From Toxorhynchites rutilus septentrionalis (lineage: Eukaryota; Arthropoda; Insecta; Diptera; Culicidae): 64,000 nucleotides of DNA. The translations under genes and the position numbers were made by a program. The notes beneath the pieces were generated by a model that saw only the letters and a program-made list of their open reading frames with translations, was not told the DNA's origin and ran no database searches. The stretch covers positions 75,929,935-75,993,934 of the forward strand of contig NC_073744.1 of assembly GCF_029784135.1 (NCBI RefSeq). The letters are read 5' to 3'. Shown here piece by piece: positions 9,867 through 19,850 of this stretch. Numbering within the stretch: the first letter of the stretch is position 1; each line of letters begins with the position of its first letter.

Positions 9867-10481
9867 CTGTAGTGGAGTTTCCTCTGCGCCATTAAAAAGA
9901 AATATTATCGAAAACCGATTGCGTTCGGCTTGCCGGGACAAAACTCGTAGAATTTCTAGCATCACTGCGCAGCCGGACAAATCATCGCTGGCCCCTGGGC
10001 TGTTTGCAACAGAATCGAAGTGACAATTCAGTAGTAGCGCGTCGTCCTGCTTTTTCCCAACCAGCTTGACAACCACATTCTGAACATTGCGGTATACGCT
10101 GGCAGCGGATTTGTTCATATAGACGCCAACATAACCACCGGATACGACCTGTTTATCAACTGCGATATGCTGATTCTTGTTCCTTAACTGATCGATGTAG
10201 GATATTTCTCGTAGCAGGAAGTCTACCGCGAGAATCTCGTTGGCGTAACTTCCGGTAGGCTTTGGCCCGAAATCATTCAAGATCTTTAAATCTTTGTAGG
10301 CTCGCTCAGCGATAAAGGCATTTGGATATTTTACCAGGTGAGCGTTGCGGAGGGCATCTGGTAAATGTGAATTAGTGTAACTAGTCAGATTGCCAATGAA
10401 GAGAATGATGAAAATTCCACCAATACCCCACCAGGACGATATGCTGTGAACACTTTTTGCCTTGGAAAAATCTTCGAACAA
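9867..10481 (-). CDS. Endoplasmic reticulum metallopeptidase 1-like exon (M28 family)
   Basis: This is the clearest host-gene signal in the window. The open frame encodes a hydrophobic segment (WWGIGGIFIILFIGNL, about residues 17-32, a likely ER membrane anchor), then FGPKPTGSYANEILAVDFLL and the M28 zinc-peptidase core. Likely metal ligands and catalytic residues are H154 and D156 in LNCHFDSVA, D166 in GASDD, and E200/E201 in FNGAEETPLQ. The family cleaves peptides in the ER lumen. The frame ends at a perfect splice donor: CTACAG then GTATTT on the minus strand (9867/9866). A possible small first exon ATGTTTCGG lies at 10642-10634 with donor GTAAGC, and an acceptor TTTTTCCAAG ends at 10461; that model would start the exon at GCAAAAAGT (10460). 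The rest of the catalytic domain and the C-terminal membrane region are not in the window, so either the next intron is more than 9.8 kb or this is an orphan exon copy. Confidence 0.85.
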
Positions 10482-10633
10482 AAAAAAACATTATTCACTG
10501 TATTGCTAAATGTAATAATCAACTCTACCTATATCAGGGTCAAGAATTTTTCCCTTTACTCCTTTTTGATTCCTGTTGGGCTGCAGAAAAGAGTAGAGTA
10601 AATTTATGTAATCCATCGGATTTTTGCGCTTAC

Positions 10634-10642
10634 CCGAAACAT
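10634..10642 (-). other. Possible first coding exon of the metallopeptidase
   Basis: On the minus strand ATG TTT CGG is followed by GTAAGC, a good splice donor. Joined to an acceptor at 10461 (after TTTTTCCAAG, behind a T-rich tract) it gives a frame-consistent MFR-AKSVHS start for the 9867-10460 exon, with a 173-bp intron. This is a model from splice signals alone. Confidence 0.35.
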
Positions 10643-10739
10643 AGTCTATCCTGTGCAGTTCCAATGCAAATATTGAGCGGATTATGCGGCACTGCAGACA
10701 AAATTTCTGTCAACTTTCAGTAGACGAAAACGGAACATA

Positions 10740-11455
10740 GAAATTTAATCGTTGGTTTATGATTAATTCAACCTTCCCACTCGCGTCTCGAGATTCGAAT
10801 ATATGTTTCGTTGGGTCATTGGATTAAAATAACATGTTTTACTATATTCTTACAATGCACTGTATCTTTTCTAGTGAAAACTCCTGTCAGAATGCGACAT
10901 AATAAAAATTCTGACATGACACGCAATCCAAGCACCCATACTACCATGTTACGTCTTCTTTGTATTCATGCAAATGCTACGAACGGGTAATCAAAACAGA
11001 AAACACATGTTTCGTTATTTTGCCGGCTCTTCTGTAATGATACGGCTGATATACGCAGAACAGTGTTAGTGAGCTCTTTCAGTTGGCTACGGAAAAATTG
11101 CGCTCAATGAGAAAATCAATGAAAAAGATGAACTAGCGGAAAACGTGGTTGGGGATCGTTGGATGACGTATCGTATCCTGTCGTGGCGTTACTGATGTAT
11201 AGAAAATAAAAACTTAAATATACTAATATTTAAGAATACTAATAGAAACTTACTTTCTGGAAACAGATTTCATATCTAGGGATACCATCTGGTCGAAGTT
11301 TAAAATCAGGACACATGTCACAGTTACGAATATGATCTGGAGACGAATGAAATGTGAAGTTTAAAGCCTCTTAAAAACCAAGAAAAAGAATATGACCAAA
11401 CCATTTCCTCCCTTTGAGATATTCTTAGATAAAATCACATTATACACTGCGTTTA
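10740..11455. other. Unassigned AT-rich sequence upstream of the exon
   Basis: No frame or repeat with a recognised class. At 11342-11390 a short motif (GACGAATGAAATGTGAAG, then AAAGCCTCTTAAAAACCAAG) recurs at 55826-55873, so it is the end of some interspersed repeat. Confidence 0.4.
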
Positions 11456-11605
11456 TTAACCCTTTCATTACGGCAGTTTGCTCCGCCGATGTGCTACCCC
11501 TGTACGGAGCACTGCGCCGCAAAGTATGCACACCGCGCTGGTGTGATCGAAGAGCAGTATAAATTTCATGTCGCCTATAGACGACGCTCGTAACGAAAAG
11601 GTTAA
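11456..11605. mobile_element. Short MITE with TTAA target duplication
   Basis: A 150-bp element flanked by TTAA on both sides (11456-11459 and 11602-11605). The ends are TTAACCCTTTCATTACG and, on the other strand, TTAACCTTTTCGTTACG. TTAA duplications are characteristic of piggyBac-type elements. The inside is GC-rich compared with its surroundings and has no coding capacity. Confidence 0.8.
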
Positions 11606-11611
11606 CTATCG

Positions 11612-12330
11612 AACCACTTCATTCTTCTGAGTTTCCACAGATATGCAAGAAGTCGGTTGAATTGAAGTATATAGTGAAGGATATAATAACTATCTTCATT
11701 CATAAGACATTCAAAAGATTTTAACTTCATTGTTGTGTCCATGCGCGAGACATTCAAAAAACTAAAATTCCAGTGTTTCATAACTATAGAACCAGATGGA
11801 AAAACTCTCACTCCTTTACAAAATTAACGTCAATTTCACATGAATAACAATAAGTTTGTTATTCGTAGGTCATTCTTAGTTCTCAATCAGTTAATATAAC
11901 CCATTCGGGGTGGTTTCGATCGAGCAGCGCAATGTTGTAGTGTGTATCTCGTTCTATGCAGAGGAAACTGTTCGTTTAAGCTCTTCAAATCACTCATACT
12001 GCTTGCAAGCTGCATCTCTTATTCGTACTATCACTCCTCATAAGTTCTTGATAGGGTTTTAATTTGGTAAACAAGCTGACCAATCCACAATATGAAGCCA
12101 CTATTCATTTAACCATGCCATGAGCTTCCGGATTTTACGTATTGATGTCAAATTACCCAATTATCACATTGTTTTGATGAAAAAATAGCAGTAAGTGTTC
12201 TAAAGTATGTCGTACTTCTGACTGTTCATTCGTGTTGATGATAAGCTATCTAAACCAGGCCTTTTTGAGAAAATTCTCCCCAAACCAAAAAAATCCCATC
12301 TCCAAAGCTGCGAGCCCAAAAACTAATGTG
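11612..12330 (-). pseudogene. Tc1-like transposase relic, copy 1
   Basis: One minus-strand frame near 11880-12110 reads HIVDWSACLPN, stop, NPIKNL, stop, GVIVRIRDAACKQYE and later FEELKRTVSSA. This is the Tc1 family pattern DWPAxSPDLNPIENLWG with the C-terminal helices. The catalytic aspartate of the SPDLNPIE motif is lost (PN). Several stops. The same sequence occurs at 17901-18463 plus 19229-19250 with about 85 percent likeness by eye, so this is a repeat family. Confidence 0.75.
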
Positions 12331-13720
12331 GAAGCTAATGCCATGGGTTTCACTATTTCAAGAAAACTTTTCTGATAAAAAAAAAATCACTTTGAATATA
12401 ATTTCTTCATACTGGAACTGGAAAAAAATGGATTTTGTTTTCATAATTATTGATTGTATTTGGTTTTTATGGTTCTCATGGCTTTGGACTAGAGGGCGCT
12501 ATATTTTTTAAATATTTTTTCTAGAAAGCTGAGGATTTTTTACATAACATATCTCGATATGAGAGATGCTTATTTCGTTTTTGAGTTATGATTTCTCAAA
12601 GTTAACCAATGGTTTGAAAAAATAATTTCCAACAACTTTTCCAAAAATATCATTATGGTAAAAATATATGTTTAGGAGTTACGTTGAAAAACATTTGAAG
12701 ACATGTGGGTTAAGGCAGTATTCTAGTCTAGGAATTTGAAAAAAATCATTTTTTCCTTAATATTTCTTCAGTTTAGGCATTCAAGAATATACCCTAGAAA
12801 GGACTTATCGAAAATCCTATCATTTACCGAGTCACAGCCATTCTAGTGATGCGATATCTAACCTGGTACGACAATAACAATGAACTTCAAACGCATTTTT
12901 CTCGAAACTAATTTTTTCAAACTGGCGTACACGATATATCTATTTTTACAGAACCGATTCATGTCGAAATTATATGAATTCTATCTGCATGCATCTTTCT
13001 ATCGCATGATGATAATTTTTAACGATTTATCATTCAGCGCATCGTCAATTAGTAAAATAGTACATTCATATGGAATGACTTGGAAAACCTTGGCGAAGAG
13101 AGTTATGCAGATACGCAAGTAGACATTGAAATATATATTAATAAATTAGGCTATTTTCATTGGGATCTTTATCAGTTCTTGTTTCTTGAGGAAGTTGCCT
13201 TTGGAAATCATGGGCTACCGAGGATACGGAATCATAGAACAGAAGTTGATGTTTAGAGGAGAATTTTGCCAAAAACCAATAATTTCGTCCCTCCGCTTTT
13301 TAGGACAAGCTGGCACATTGTTTTCAAAATGCAAAATGTTTTAATAATGCGGTAAATTCAATCCATCGGTTATTTATTAAAAAAGTACAAAAATGATAAA
13401 TGTTTTCTTTATTTAATTCATCCGTACAAAAAAATCTGCACTAAAATTAGTGATTCGTTAGCATTTGTAACTTTCGATTTTTGCTGAATCAGTTTTCTTC
13501 TGGCAGCAATGAAGAATTCATTGCATCCAACAATGAACGAGAATTTCTCGCTTGAGCTTTGAGCTTTTGTATCTGTATACGCGGTTCACTGCGCGATTTT
13601 ATTTCCGCACGCGAAGGGATTTCTCGACCGCTATGCCTCAGTCAGAATTTCGCGAACACTAAGCACCGTGTAACCAACTTGAATAAAATGGCAGAATTGG
13701 GATCGCTCAAAACTTTCCTG
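12331..13720. other. AT-rich sequence with no recognised feature
   Basis: Frames at 12326-12511 and 12880-13122 have no recognisable domain and look like chance openings in AT-rich DNA. A frame starting at 13559 runs into the MITE at 13729. Nothing else is supported. Confidence 0.45.
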
Positions 13721-13728
13721 TTTCGGAT

Positions 13729-14222
13729 TAGAGATGGGGAAACCGTTCACGAACGGTACGAAAGAACTAGTTCGCCTAAAAGAGTGAACGAGCTATCGTT
13801 CTTTGAAAAAGAACGATAGTTCTCCCCACGAACTGATTGCGAGCGAACGGTTTGTGAACGAACTGATTCCGTAAGAACGGTTTGCGAGTGAACTGTTTGA
13901 GAGTGAACTGTTGGAGAATGATCTGTTTGTGAACGAACTGTTTGCGAGTGAACTGTATGGGAAAGAACTGATTGAGAGTGAACTGTTTTGGAACGAACTG
14001 TTTGAGAAAGAAGTGTTTGCGTAGAAGTGTAGTGTCCCATACGTACACTATCCAATCCAACGATATCAATTAATAGCTGTCTATTGATGTTGGGTTCCAG
14101 CCAACATTCTATGTTGTTCTTAATATCGCTGAACGAAAGAACGGTTCAAAAGAACTGATTCACTTAGATGAACGGTTAGTGAGTGAACCGTTCATCAAAG
14201 TGAACTGTTTTGCCCATCTCTA
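13729..14222. mobile_element. hAT-type MITE with internal 15-bp tandem array
   Basis: The target duplication TTTCGGAT lies at 13721-13728 and again at 14223-14230. Terminal inverted repeats: TAGAGATGGGGAAACCGTTC at the left and, on the other strand, TAGAGATGGGCAAAACAGTT at the right. An 8-bp duplication is a mark of hAT elements. The inside is full of GAACGGTT/GAACTG motifs, including the array at 13830-14024. Minus-strand frames here only translate the repeat (SQTVHSQTVR...) and are not genes. Confidence 0.9.
13830..14024 (+). repeat. Thirteen 15-bp tandem repeats
   Basis: Units begin every 15 bp from 13830 and follow the pattern GAACTGTTTGNGAGT, with substitutions but no indels. All thirteen keep phase. 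The minus strand therefore reads as an open pentapeptide repeat. It is the core of the MITE at 13729-14222. Confidence 0.9.
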
Positions 14223-14230
14223 TTTCGGAT

Positions 14231-15180
14231 AGGAAAAGAAACTCGACTGTTCTCTTCAACGTTCTTTATTGGACTAACTTTTAGGTGAATACAAAGTAAT
14301 ATGGTGTCTGGTACAATTTCGTTTTCATGGTGTGCATGTGTACATAGCAGTAGGGTAGAGTGTGTAGTTCTAAGGTTTATATAGTTATCGTTCAAAACAA
14401 ATTTATACAATACAAAGGTAGCGTATGTTTGTGAATTATTCTTCTTCTAAATTTAATCTAGTGTAGGATTTTTTAAAAAAACTATTAATTTCAAAAATTT
14501 TTTCGCCCACTTTTCCACAAACTGTTCGACGCTCGAAAACTTCCGAGTGGCTGGCACTCCTGTTTTGTCTTTTTGTTCGGAATGCAGTAATTTCATGCTC
14601 CCAATTTCCCATGTATGTGATGTCTTCGCAACGGAATGTTTTAATTTCAATTTCACATCCACGACATTGTGATAATAACTTGGTTTATGTGTGATTTGTC
14701 TTTATTTTGAGTTTTAACATTTGAAACAAAGTTTAAGGGGTAATCAACAAGTTGTTTGTATGAATTTAATCACCCCTCGTAGAAAGCGACGATTGAAATA
14801 GGAAGCTAAAATGACCAACAGTCAAGTAAATTCACAATATTTTTAAAAAATCGGGAAACGTTAAAAAAACGTTTTCAACCGCGTTTTGTTTTTCAAACGG
14901 CCACCGTTTTGTCAAAAAAAGATGTTTTTGACTTGTCCGAGGTTCATGCGATAGCAGCATCTTCACTGATTCAGAATCTGATATTCTTTGTTTTATTTTT
15001 ACGTAGCTCGAAAAAACGTCCGAAATTCGTTTCTCAACACTAGAATATCCCCTTCTTACAAAACGTAGCGATATTGAAAAATTTATTTTTAATCTCAATA
15101 CACACTTTTAACACTTTTAACATTCAAACCTTATAATAGGTTCCATTAACTGAGGGGGACGTGCTTTCAACGAAACGAAG
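14231..15180. other. Unassigned, with weak transposase-like frame
   Basis: Minus-strand frames at 14453-14662 and 14832-15098 have no firm match. The second has a GYSSVEKRISDVFSSYVKI segment with a faint likeness to the dimerisation end of hAT transposases, which I do not rely on. A CCAATAAAG signal near 14270 on the minus strand could belong to an LTR. Confidence 0.3.
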
Positions 15181-15258
15181 ACAGGACCCCTCAGAATAGA
15201 GGAAGAACAGAGAGGCAATGGCAGAGGATACAGGCAATGGCAACGACCAGATTATTCA

Positions 15259-15791
15259 CAAATGGTTTGTAATTTTTGTGGTATGAAGGGGCATATAAAG
15301 GAAAATGGTACAAGCTCATGAATCTACACAGGCATGTAGTAAACTGGGTTGATTCATTCCAGCGTGGTCCTTCAGAAGATAGGCATATAGTTGAGTTGAT
15401 GGAAAGGATGAGGACCAAGGAATCAGATGACGAGGAAAGCGATTCAGGTGATTTGCAATGCATGATTTCGTCTATTAACAAAATAAGTAATCCGTGTTTA
15501 ATTCAAGTACACATTGAAAATATTTAGTTGAACATGGAGGTTGATTGTGGTTCATCGGTTTCTGTTATGAGGAAAATGCAATATTTTTCTAAATTTTCCA
15601 TCCCATTAAAAAAATATGATAAGAGACTTGTAGTGGTTAATGGATTAAAGCTTAAAATTGAAGGAGAGGCAAAGGTCTTTGTGAAGTTCAATGGTAAAGA
15701 ACGCCGAATGCAATTGTTAGTACTGCACTGCGATAACGACTTTTTTCCGTTATTGGGTCGAACATGGCTGGATGAGCTTTGCTCTGATTGA
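15259..15791 (+). pseudogene. Gypsy gag knuckle and aspartic protease
   Basis: At 15259 the sequence reads VCNFCGMKGHIK, half of a CCHC knuckle, before a frameshift into the acidic stretch TKESDDEESDSGDL. The protease frame at 15528 has MEVDCGSSVSVMRKMQYFSK, in which the active-site D-T-G has become D-C-G, then the flap region and FFPLLGRTWLDELCSD. The threonine change would be expected to impair the enzyme. A stop (TAG) at 15525-15527 precedes it. Confidence 0.8.
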
Positions 15792-16480
15792 AAATCTTTA
15801 CAGATTCTCTCAAAATTAATAATTTGAATTTAAGGGCAAGTGAAGAAACAGTTCAAAATTTAACGGAACGGTTTAAAGAGGTATTTGAGAAGGATATTAG
15901 TCAACCTATAAGAGACTTTAAAGCAGAATTGGTTTTGAGAGATGAGACTCCCATTTTTAAGAAAAGCATATAATATTTGGACACATTGGAAAATGAAAAA
16001 GTGATTACACCAATTAACACTAGTGAGTGGGCGTCCCCGATAATTATAGTGATGAAGAAGAATGACAATATTCGATTAGTCGTCGACTGCAAAGTTTCAA
16101 TTAATAAAGCGATAGTTCCCAATACGCATATACTCAATTAGAATTGATAGAAAGATCTAAGAAATTTCTCGTTATCAACACTATGAAGGGGTTGTATACG
16201 TACAACAGACTTCCACAAGGAGCATCATCGAGTGCTTCCATTTTCCAACAGGTTATGGACATGGTATTGAATGGAATGGAAAAAGCGGAGGCACCCAAAA
16301 AAGAGTTGGAACTAAAATCAATCCTAGGGTTGATAAATTATTATCACAAATTTGTCCCACAATTATCAGGGAAGCTACATCATTTGTACAATTTATTAAA
16401 AACAAATGTGAAGTACGCTTGGGATGAAATGTGCGCAAAGGGTTTTTTCAGGGAGCAAAAAGTTATTGATTAATGCTAAT
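15792..16480 (+). pseudogene. Gypsy reverse transcriptase lacking its active site
   Basis: Pieces: RFKEVFEKDISQPIRDFKAE, then a stop near 15971, ITPINTSEWASPIIIVMKKN, DNIRLVVDCKVSINKAIVPN, then the frame at 16144 with GLYTYNRLPQGASSSASIFQ. Directly after QQVMDMVLNGME the protein continues as KKELELKSILGLINYYHKFV. The segment that should hold the Y-x-D-D box is deleted. This copy cannot polymerise. Confidence 0.83.
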
Positions 16481-16499
16481 TTCCTTGAATTTTATGAAC

Positions 16500-17499
16500 C
16501 TTAAAAACCAATGGTGGTGGTGTCGGACGCTTCGAGTTATGGTCTCGGCGGATTAATAGCTCATGCGGTAAAGGGAGTGGAAAAGGAAACGGCAAAGTGG
16601 ATACCGACCTCTATCTGCTGGTGGTAGATAGTTTTTCTAAGTGGATTGAGGTAGTACTAATGAGCAAAGGTACAGATTGTTACAAGGTATTGAGAAAATT
16701 AGTGGATATTTTTGCTCGATTTAGGTTGCCTGATGTTTTAGTGTCGGACAATGGTCCTCCTTTCAACTCTTATGGATTCACAAACTTTTTGGAAAGGCAG
16801 GGAATAAAGGTACTGAAAAGTCCATCATATCATCCTTCAAGTAATGGATAAGCAGAAAGATTGGTAAAAACAGTTAAAGAGGTCTTAAAAAGATATTTAC
16901 TAGATCCAGAAATGGAAGAGTTGGAGGATCGGATAAATCTGTTTCTATATAATTATAGAAGTAATAATATGACAGCGGAAGGGCAATTCCCGGCAGAAAA
17001 TATATTCTCTTATAAGCCAAAGACTCTGTTAGACTTGACTAATCCCAAGACACATTATAAAAAATTACTAACAGTACCACACGTGATACAGTCAAATGAT
17101 GGTACGTATATTAGAAACGTAAGCGGGACAATCCCAGGACTTAAAAATGAGGCTATTGATAATCTGATGGCTGGAGATGAGGTGTGGTGCAAAAATAACA
17201 ATCCCCACCATCATGCGAAATGGTTAAAAGCAATATTTGTTAAAAGATACTTTCAAAATACATTCCAGGTACGAATTGGAAACGCGGAAACCGTGGCTCA
17301 CAGGACTCAAATTAGACCATATAAAGAAGTGGTCTGGAGGCATCCTAATGTACTGATCACAACAAGTGGAGCAACAGAAAATCACGTGCAAGAGTCCGAT
17401 AGCACAATCAGAGAAGGAAACGAAAATGAAGAATTACCGGAAGCATGCGAAGAAAGAAAGGAGGCGCCAAAGGGTGCGAATAAAACAAAAGCAGCATAA
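16500..17499 (+). pseudogene. Gypsy RNase H remnant and integrase
   Basis: VVVSDASSYGLGGLIAHA (16509-16565) is the first strand and catalytic aspartate of RNase H. It is cut within 30 bp by the integrase frame at 16597 (LYLLVVDSFSKWIEVVLMSK, first catalytic D), then LPDVLVSDNGPPFNSYGFTN (second D). A stop at 16849-16851 interrupts the helix after SYHPSSNG. The 212-codon frame 16861-17499 carries the C-terminal domain (DEVWCKNNNPHHHAKWLKAI) and an acidic tail. Confidence 0.83.
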
Positions 17500-17683
17500 G
17501 TGTTTTACACAAGAGCCAAGACGATTGAAAAGAGCAAGAAAGCAAAAGAAAGAAGAGGATTTTTATTATGAATTTTAGGCCTTCTAGGTTTTATTAGATT
17601 AGCAATAATATAGCATGTTAATTTATTAGTTGACAAAGGTCAATATCGATGTAACAATAACATCTTCTAAAAAGAGGAAGAAT

Positions 17684-17890
17684 TGTAGTGTACTAATTTT
17701 CTATGCATATTCGACTTGTGAACTGTCAATGTTCGGTTCGATTCGAACCTAGAGATACAATCAGAGATAAGATCGAAATAAAAGATGAGTCAGTCTATTC
17801 AGAAACGTACTACAGCGTGGTTTACTGTGTTACAATAAATTCACATATAGTAAACTCCAAGAAGCAAGAAGCATTGACTTGTAGCATGAA
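17684..17890 (+). mobile_element. 3' LTR of the gypsy element (end uncertain)
   Basis: It begins with TGTAGTGTACTAATTTTC after the purine tract. It must end before 17901, where likeness to the Tc1 relic begins. No second LTR copy is in the window to fix the end. Confidence 0.55.
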
Positions 17891-17900
17891 ATACTGCCTT

Positions 17901-19260
17901 AAGAAGTCGGGCGAATCGAAGTATATAGTGTAGAATACAATAACTATCTTCATTTATAAGATTGGCCATTTGAACTTTATTGTTGTGTTCAGACGCGAAA
18001 CATTCAAAAAACTAAAATTCCAGTGTTTCATAACTATAGAACCAGATGGAAAAACTTCATAAAATTAACGCAACTTCACATGAATTACAATAAGTTTCTA
18101 ATTCGTAGATCATCTTTAGTTCTCAATCAGTTCAAATAACTCATTCGGAGTGGTTTCGACCAATCTGCGCCAAGTTGTAGTGTGTATCTCGTTGTACGCG
18201 GAGGATACAGCTCGTTTAAGCTCTTCAAATCATTCATACTGCTTGAAAGCTGCATCTACTATTCGTACTATCACTCCACATGAGTTCTTCATAGGGTTTT
18301 GATCTGATAAACAAGCTAGCCAGTCCAGAATCTGAAGCCCCCATTCATTAAACCATTGAGTTTATGAATTGATGCCAAATTATCCAATAATCACGATGTT
18401 TTTCATGCAATACAACAGTAAATGATTCTGAAGTACTTCGTTGCTCTTTTAGATCTGACTGTGCATTCATGTTTTTTTTTTTTATCCAAAATATATATTT
18501 TATTAAGGCTCATATGGCGTCAGCCTAACGGGGCCGGGAGTTCAATATTTTGACAATGTTTGCTTAGACTATGTTAGTAATATGTAACCGATTTCTCGCG
18601 GTTGACTCGAGGTTAGTATTACAAGTGTTCTCATAATGGGTATGTCGCAGTCTTCGATGCTCTGTACGTGTGCCCGACACGGGATACTTCCTATTGGGAT
18701 GCAGCTGACCATTAATCAGCAACGCCCCCCTAGTCTGTACCCCATATCTAGCGTGGTGCGTCTTTCTCGACTCGAGGAATCCAGGATAGAATGGTCACTA
18801 GCCGGCGCAATCATCAGCTCGTGTAGAGTTGTCATGAGCGGTACATCCTTTGGCTCTTGTTGAATCATCAGTGGACTGCACAACCTTCGGCCCGTGCATC
18901 TGTAAAGAGTGTGTGTATGTATTGCCGCGACTAAGTAAAAGTTTATCGATCGGATAGGAGGGATATGAAACGGGGACACAACGAAGGAAACATCATTAAA
19001 CGTTGACATCGGCGTTTCTGAGGAACAGGTATAGATGAAGCAGAAGATCAGGATCCCGGCTACCTAAGATATCCTGGACGGGGATATCCGATTGTCTGCC
19101 TTGTGCTCTCAGTGCTCTAGAGAGCTGAGAGCGAGCAGCATGGAACCGGATACACGACCAGACAACATGCTCGATGTCGTGGTAGCCATCGCCACAATCA
19201 CAAAGATTGTTTGCTGCAACCATTCATGTTGATGAAAAGCTATCTGAACTTATCTTAAGA
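17901..19260 (-). pseudogene. Tc1-like transposase relic, copy 2, split by a LINE
   Basis: From AAGAAGTCGG at 17901 the sequence follows copy 1 (11640 onward) through the same frame-broken DWxAxxxDxNPxKxL region to 18463. It resumes at 19229 (TTGATGAAAAGCTATCT, compare TTGATGATAAGCTATCT at 12235). Between the halves lies a 749-bp LINE 3' fragment flanked by CATTCATG. The left end is next to the gypsy LTR. Confidence 0.75.
18472..19220 (-). mobile_element. 5'-truncated non-LTR retrotransposon with poly(A) tail
   Basis: The minus-strand frame at the 5' end reads NNLCDCGDGYHDIEHVVWSC, the CCHC motif that closes ORF2 of Jockey-type LINEs, then a stop after LFLRNADVNV. About 520 bp of 3' UTR follow and end in a poly(A) run (T-run 18472-18483 on plus). 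CATTCATG is present at both sides (18464-18471 and 19221-19228), a clean target duplication. Confidence 0.85.
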
Positions 19261-19850
19261 ATTAAGGAATTGAAGTAACTATTTCCATTTTAGGGTGGTC
19301 TGAAAAATCTTTTTTTTTTCGTTTTTTTTTTCCAAAAATGACGATCATCTGAATCGGTACAGTAGCTCAAAAGTTATGTATTTTTGGAAAACGTGAGCAA
19401 AAAAAGATCTAATAAAATTGCTCTAATAAAAAAAAAATAATAGAAAAGAAATAAATAAATTGCGATAAAGGACAAAACTATCACTTTTCACGAAAATCTG
19501 AGAACTACTATATCGGTTTGGCATGGAATGGTCAAATAAATTTCACCTTAACGTTGAAATATCACACTTTTCCTTAAAATAGGCCATATTTGAAATGTTG
19601 AAAAAAAATTCAAACTGTATACAATCGAGTCCAAAATTGTATATAATCGAATCATATATAATCGAGTCAGTATATAATCGAGTCTGACCTGCAATACAAA
19701 GATATAAATTTTAATATGCATTCTAGAGTCTACTTTTGTCTTCATAATTTTTTTTAAAGAATTCTTTGATTTTCAATGATGGTCTGAACGGAAAGTGCAG
19801 CGGGGGTCGTGCACGCCCCACATGGCACGGAACCATTTATTACCTAACCT
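19261..19850. other. AT-rich sequence with TATAATCGAGTC motif repeats
   Basis: GTATATAATCGAGTC-type words occur four times at 19615-19685. The same word is seen near 33840-33890 and 61682. No class can be assigned. Runs of A and T are frequent. No gene is seen. Confidence 0.4.

Larger units (their letters stand above)
15230..17890 (+). mobile_element. Ty3/gypsy (mag-like) LTR retrotransposon, 5'-truncated and deleted
   Basis: Plus-strand order: Gag knuckle (15259-15300), protease (15528-15791), RT (15788-16480), RNase H start (16500-16590), integrase (16597-17499), polypurine tract (AAAAGAGGAAGAAT, ending at 17683) and LTR starting TGTAGTGTAC at 17684. No 5' LTR or N-terminal gag is visible upstream of 15180. 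Stops, a deletion of the RT active site and a deletion joining RNase H to integrase show it is dead. The lineage is inferred from protein wording such as FPLLGRTWLDEL and LPQGASSSASIFQQVMD. Confidence 0.87.

Noticed and set aside
13747..14069. Minus-strand frames with a pentapeptide repeat (SQTVHSQTVR...)
   Set aside because: The 15-bp array is a multiple of three, so every frame stays open; it lies inside a MITE delimited by a target duplication.
14832..15098. hAT transposase C-terminus
   Set aside because: Only a loose likeness over about 25 residues; no ends or duplication that would support it.
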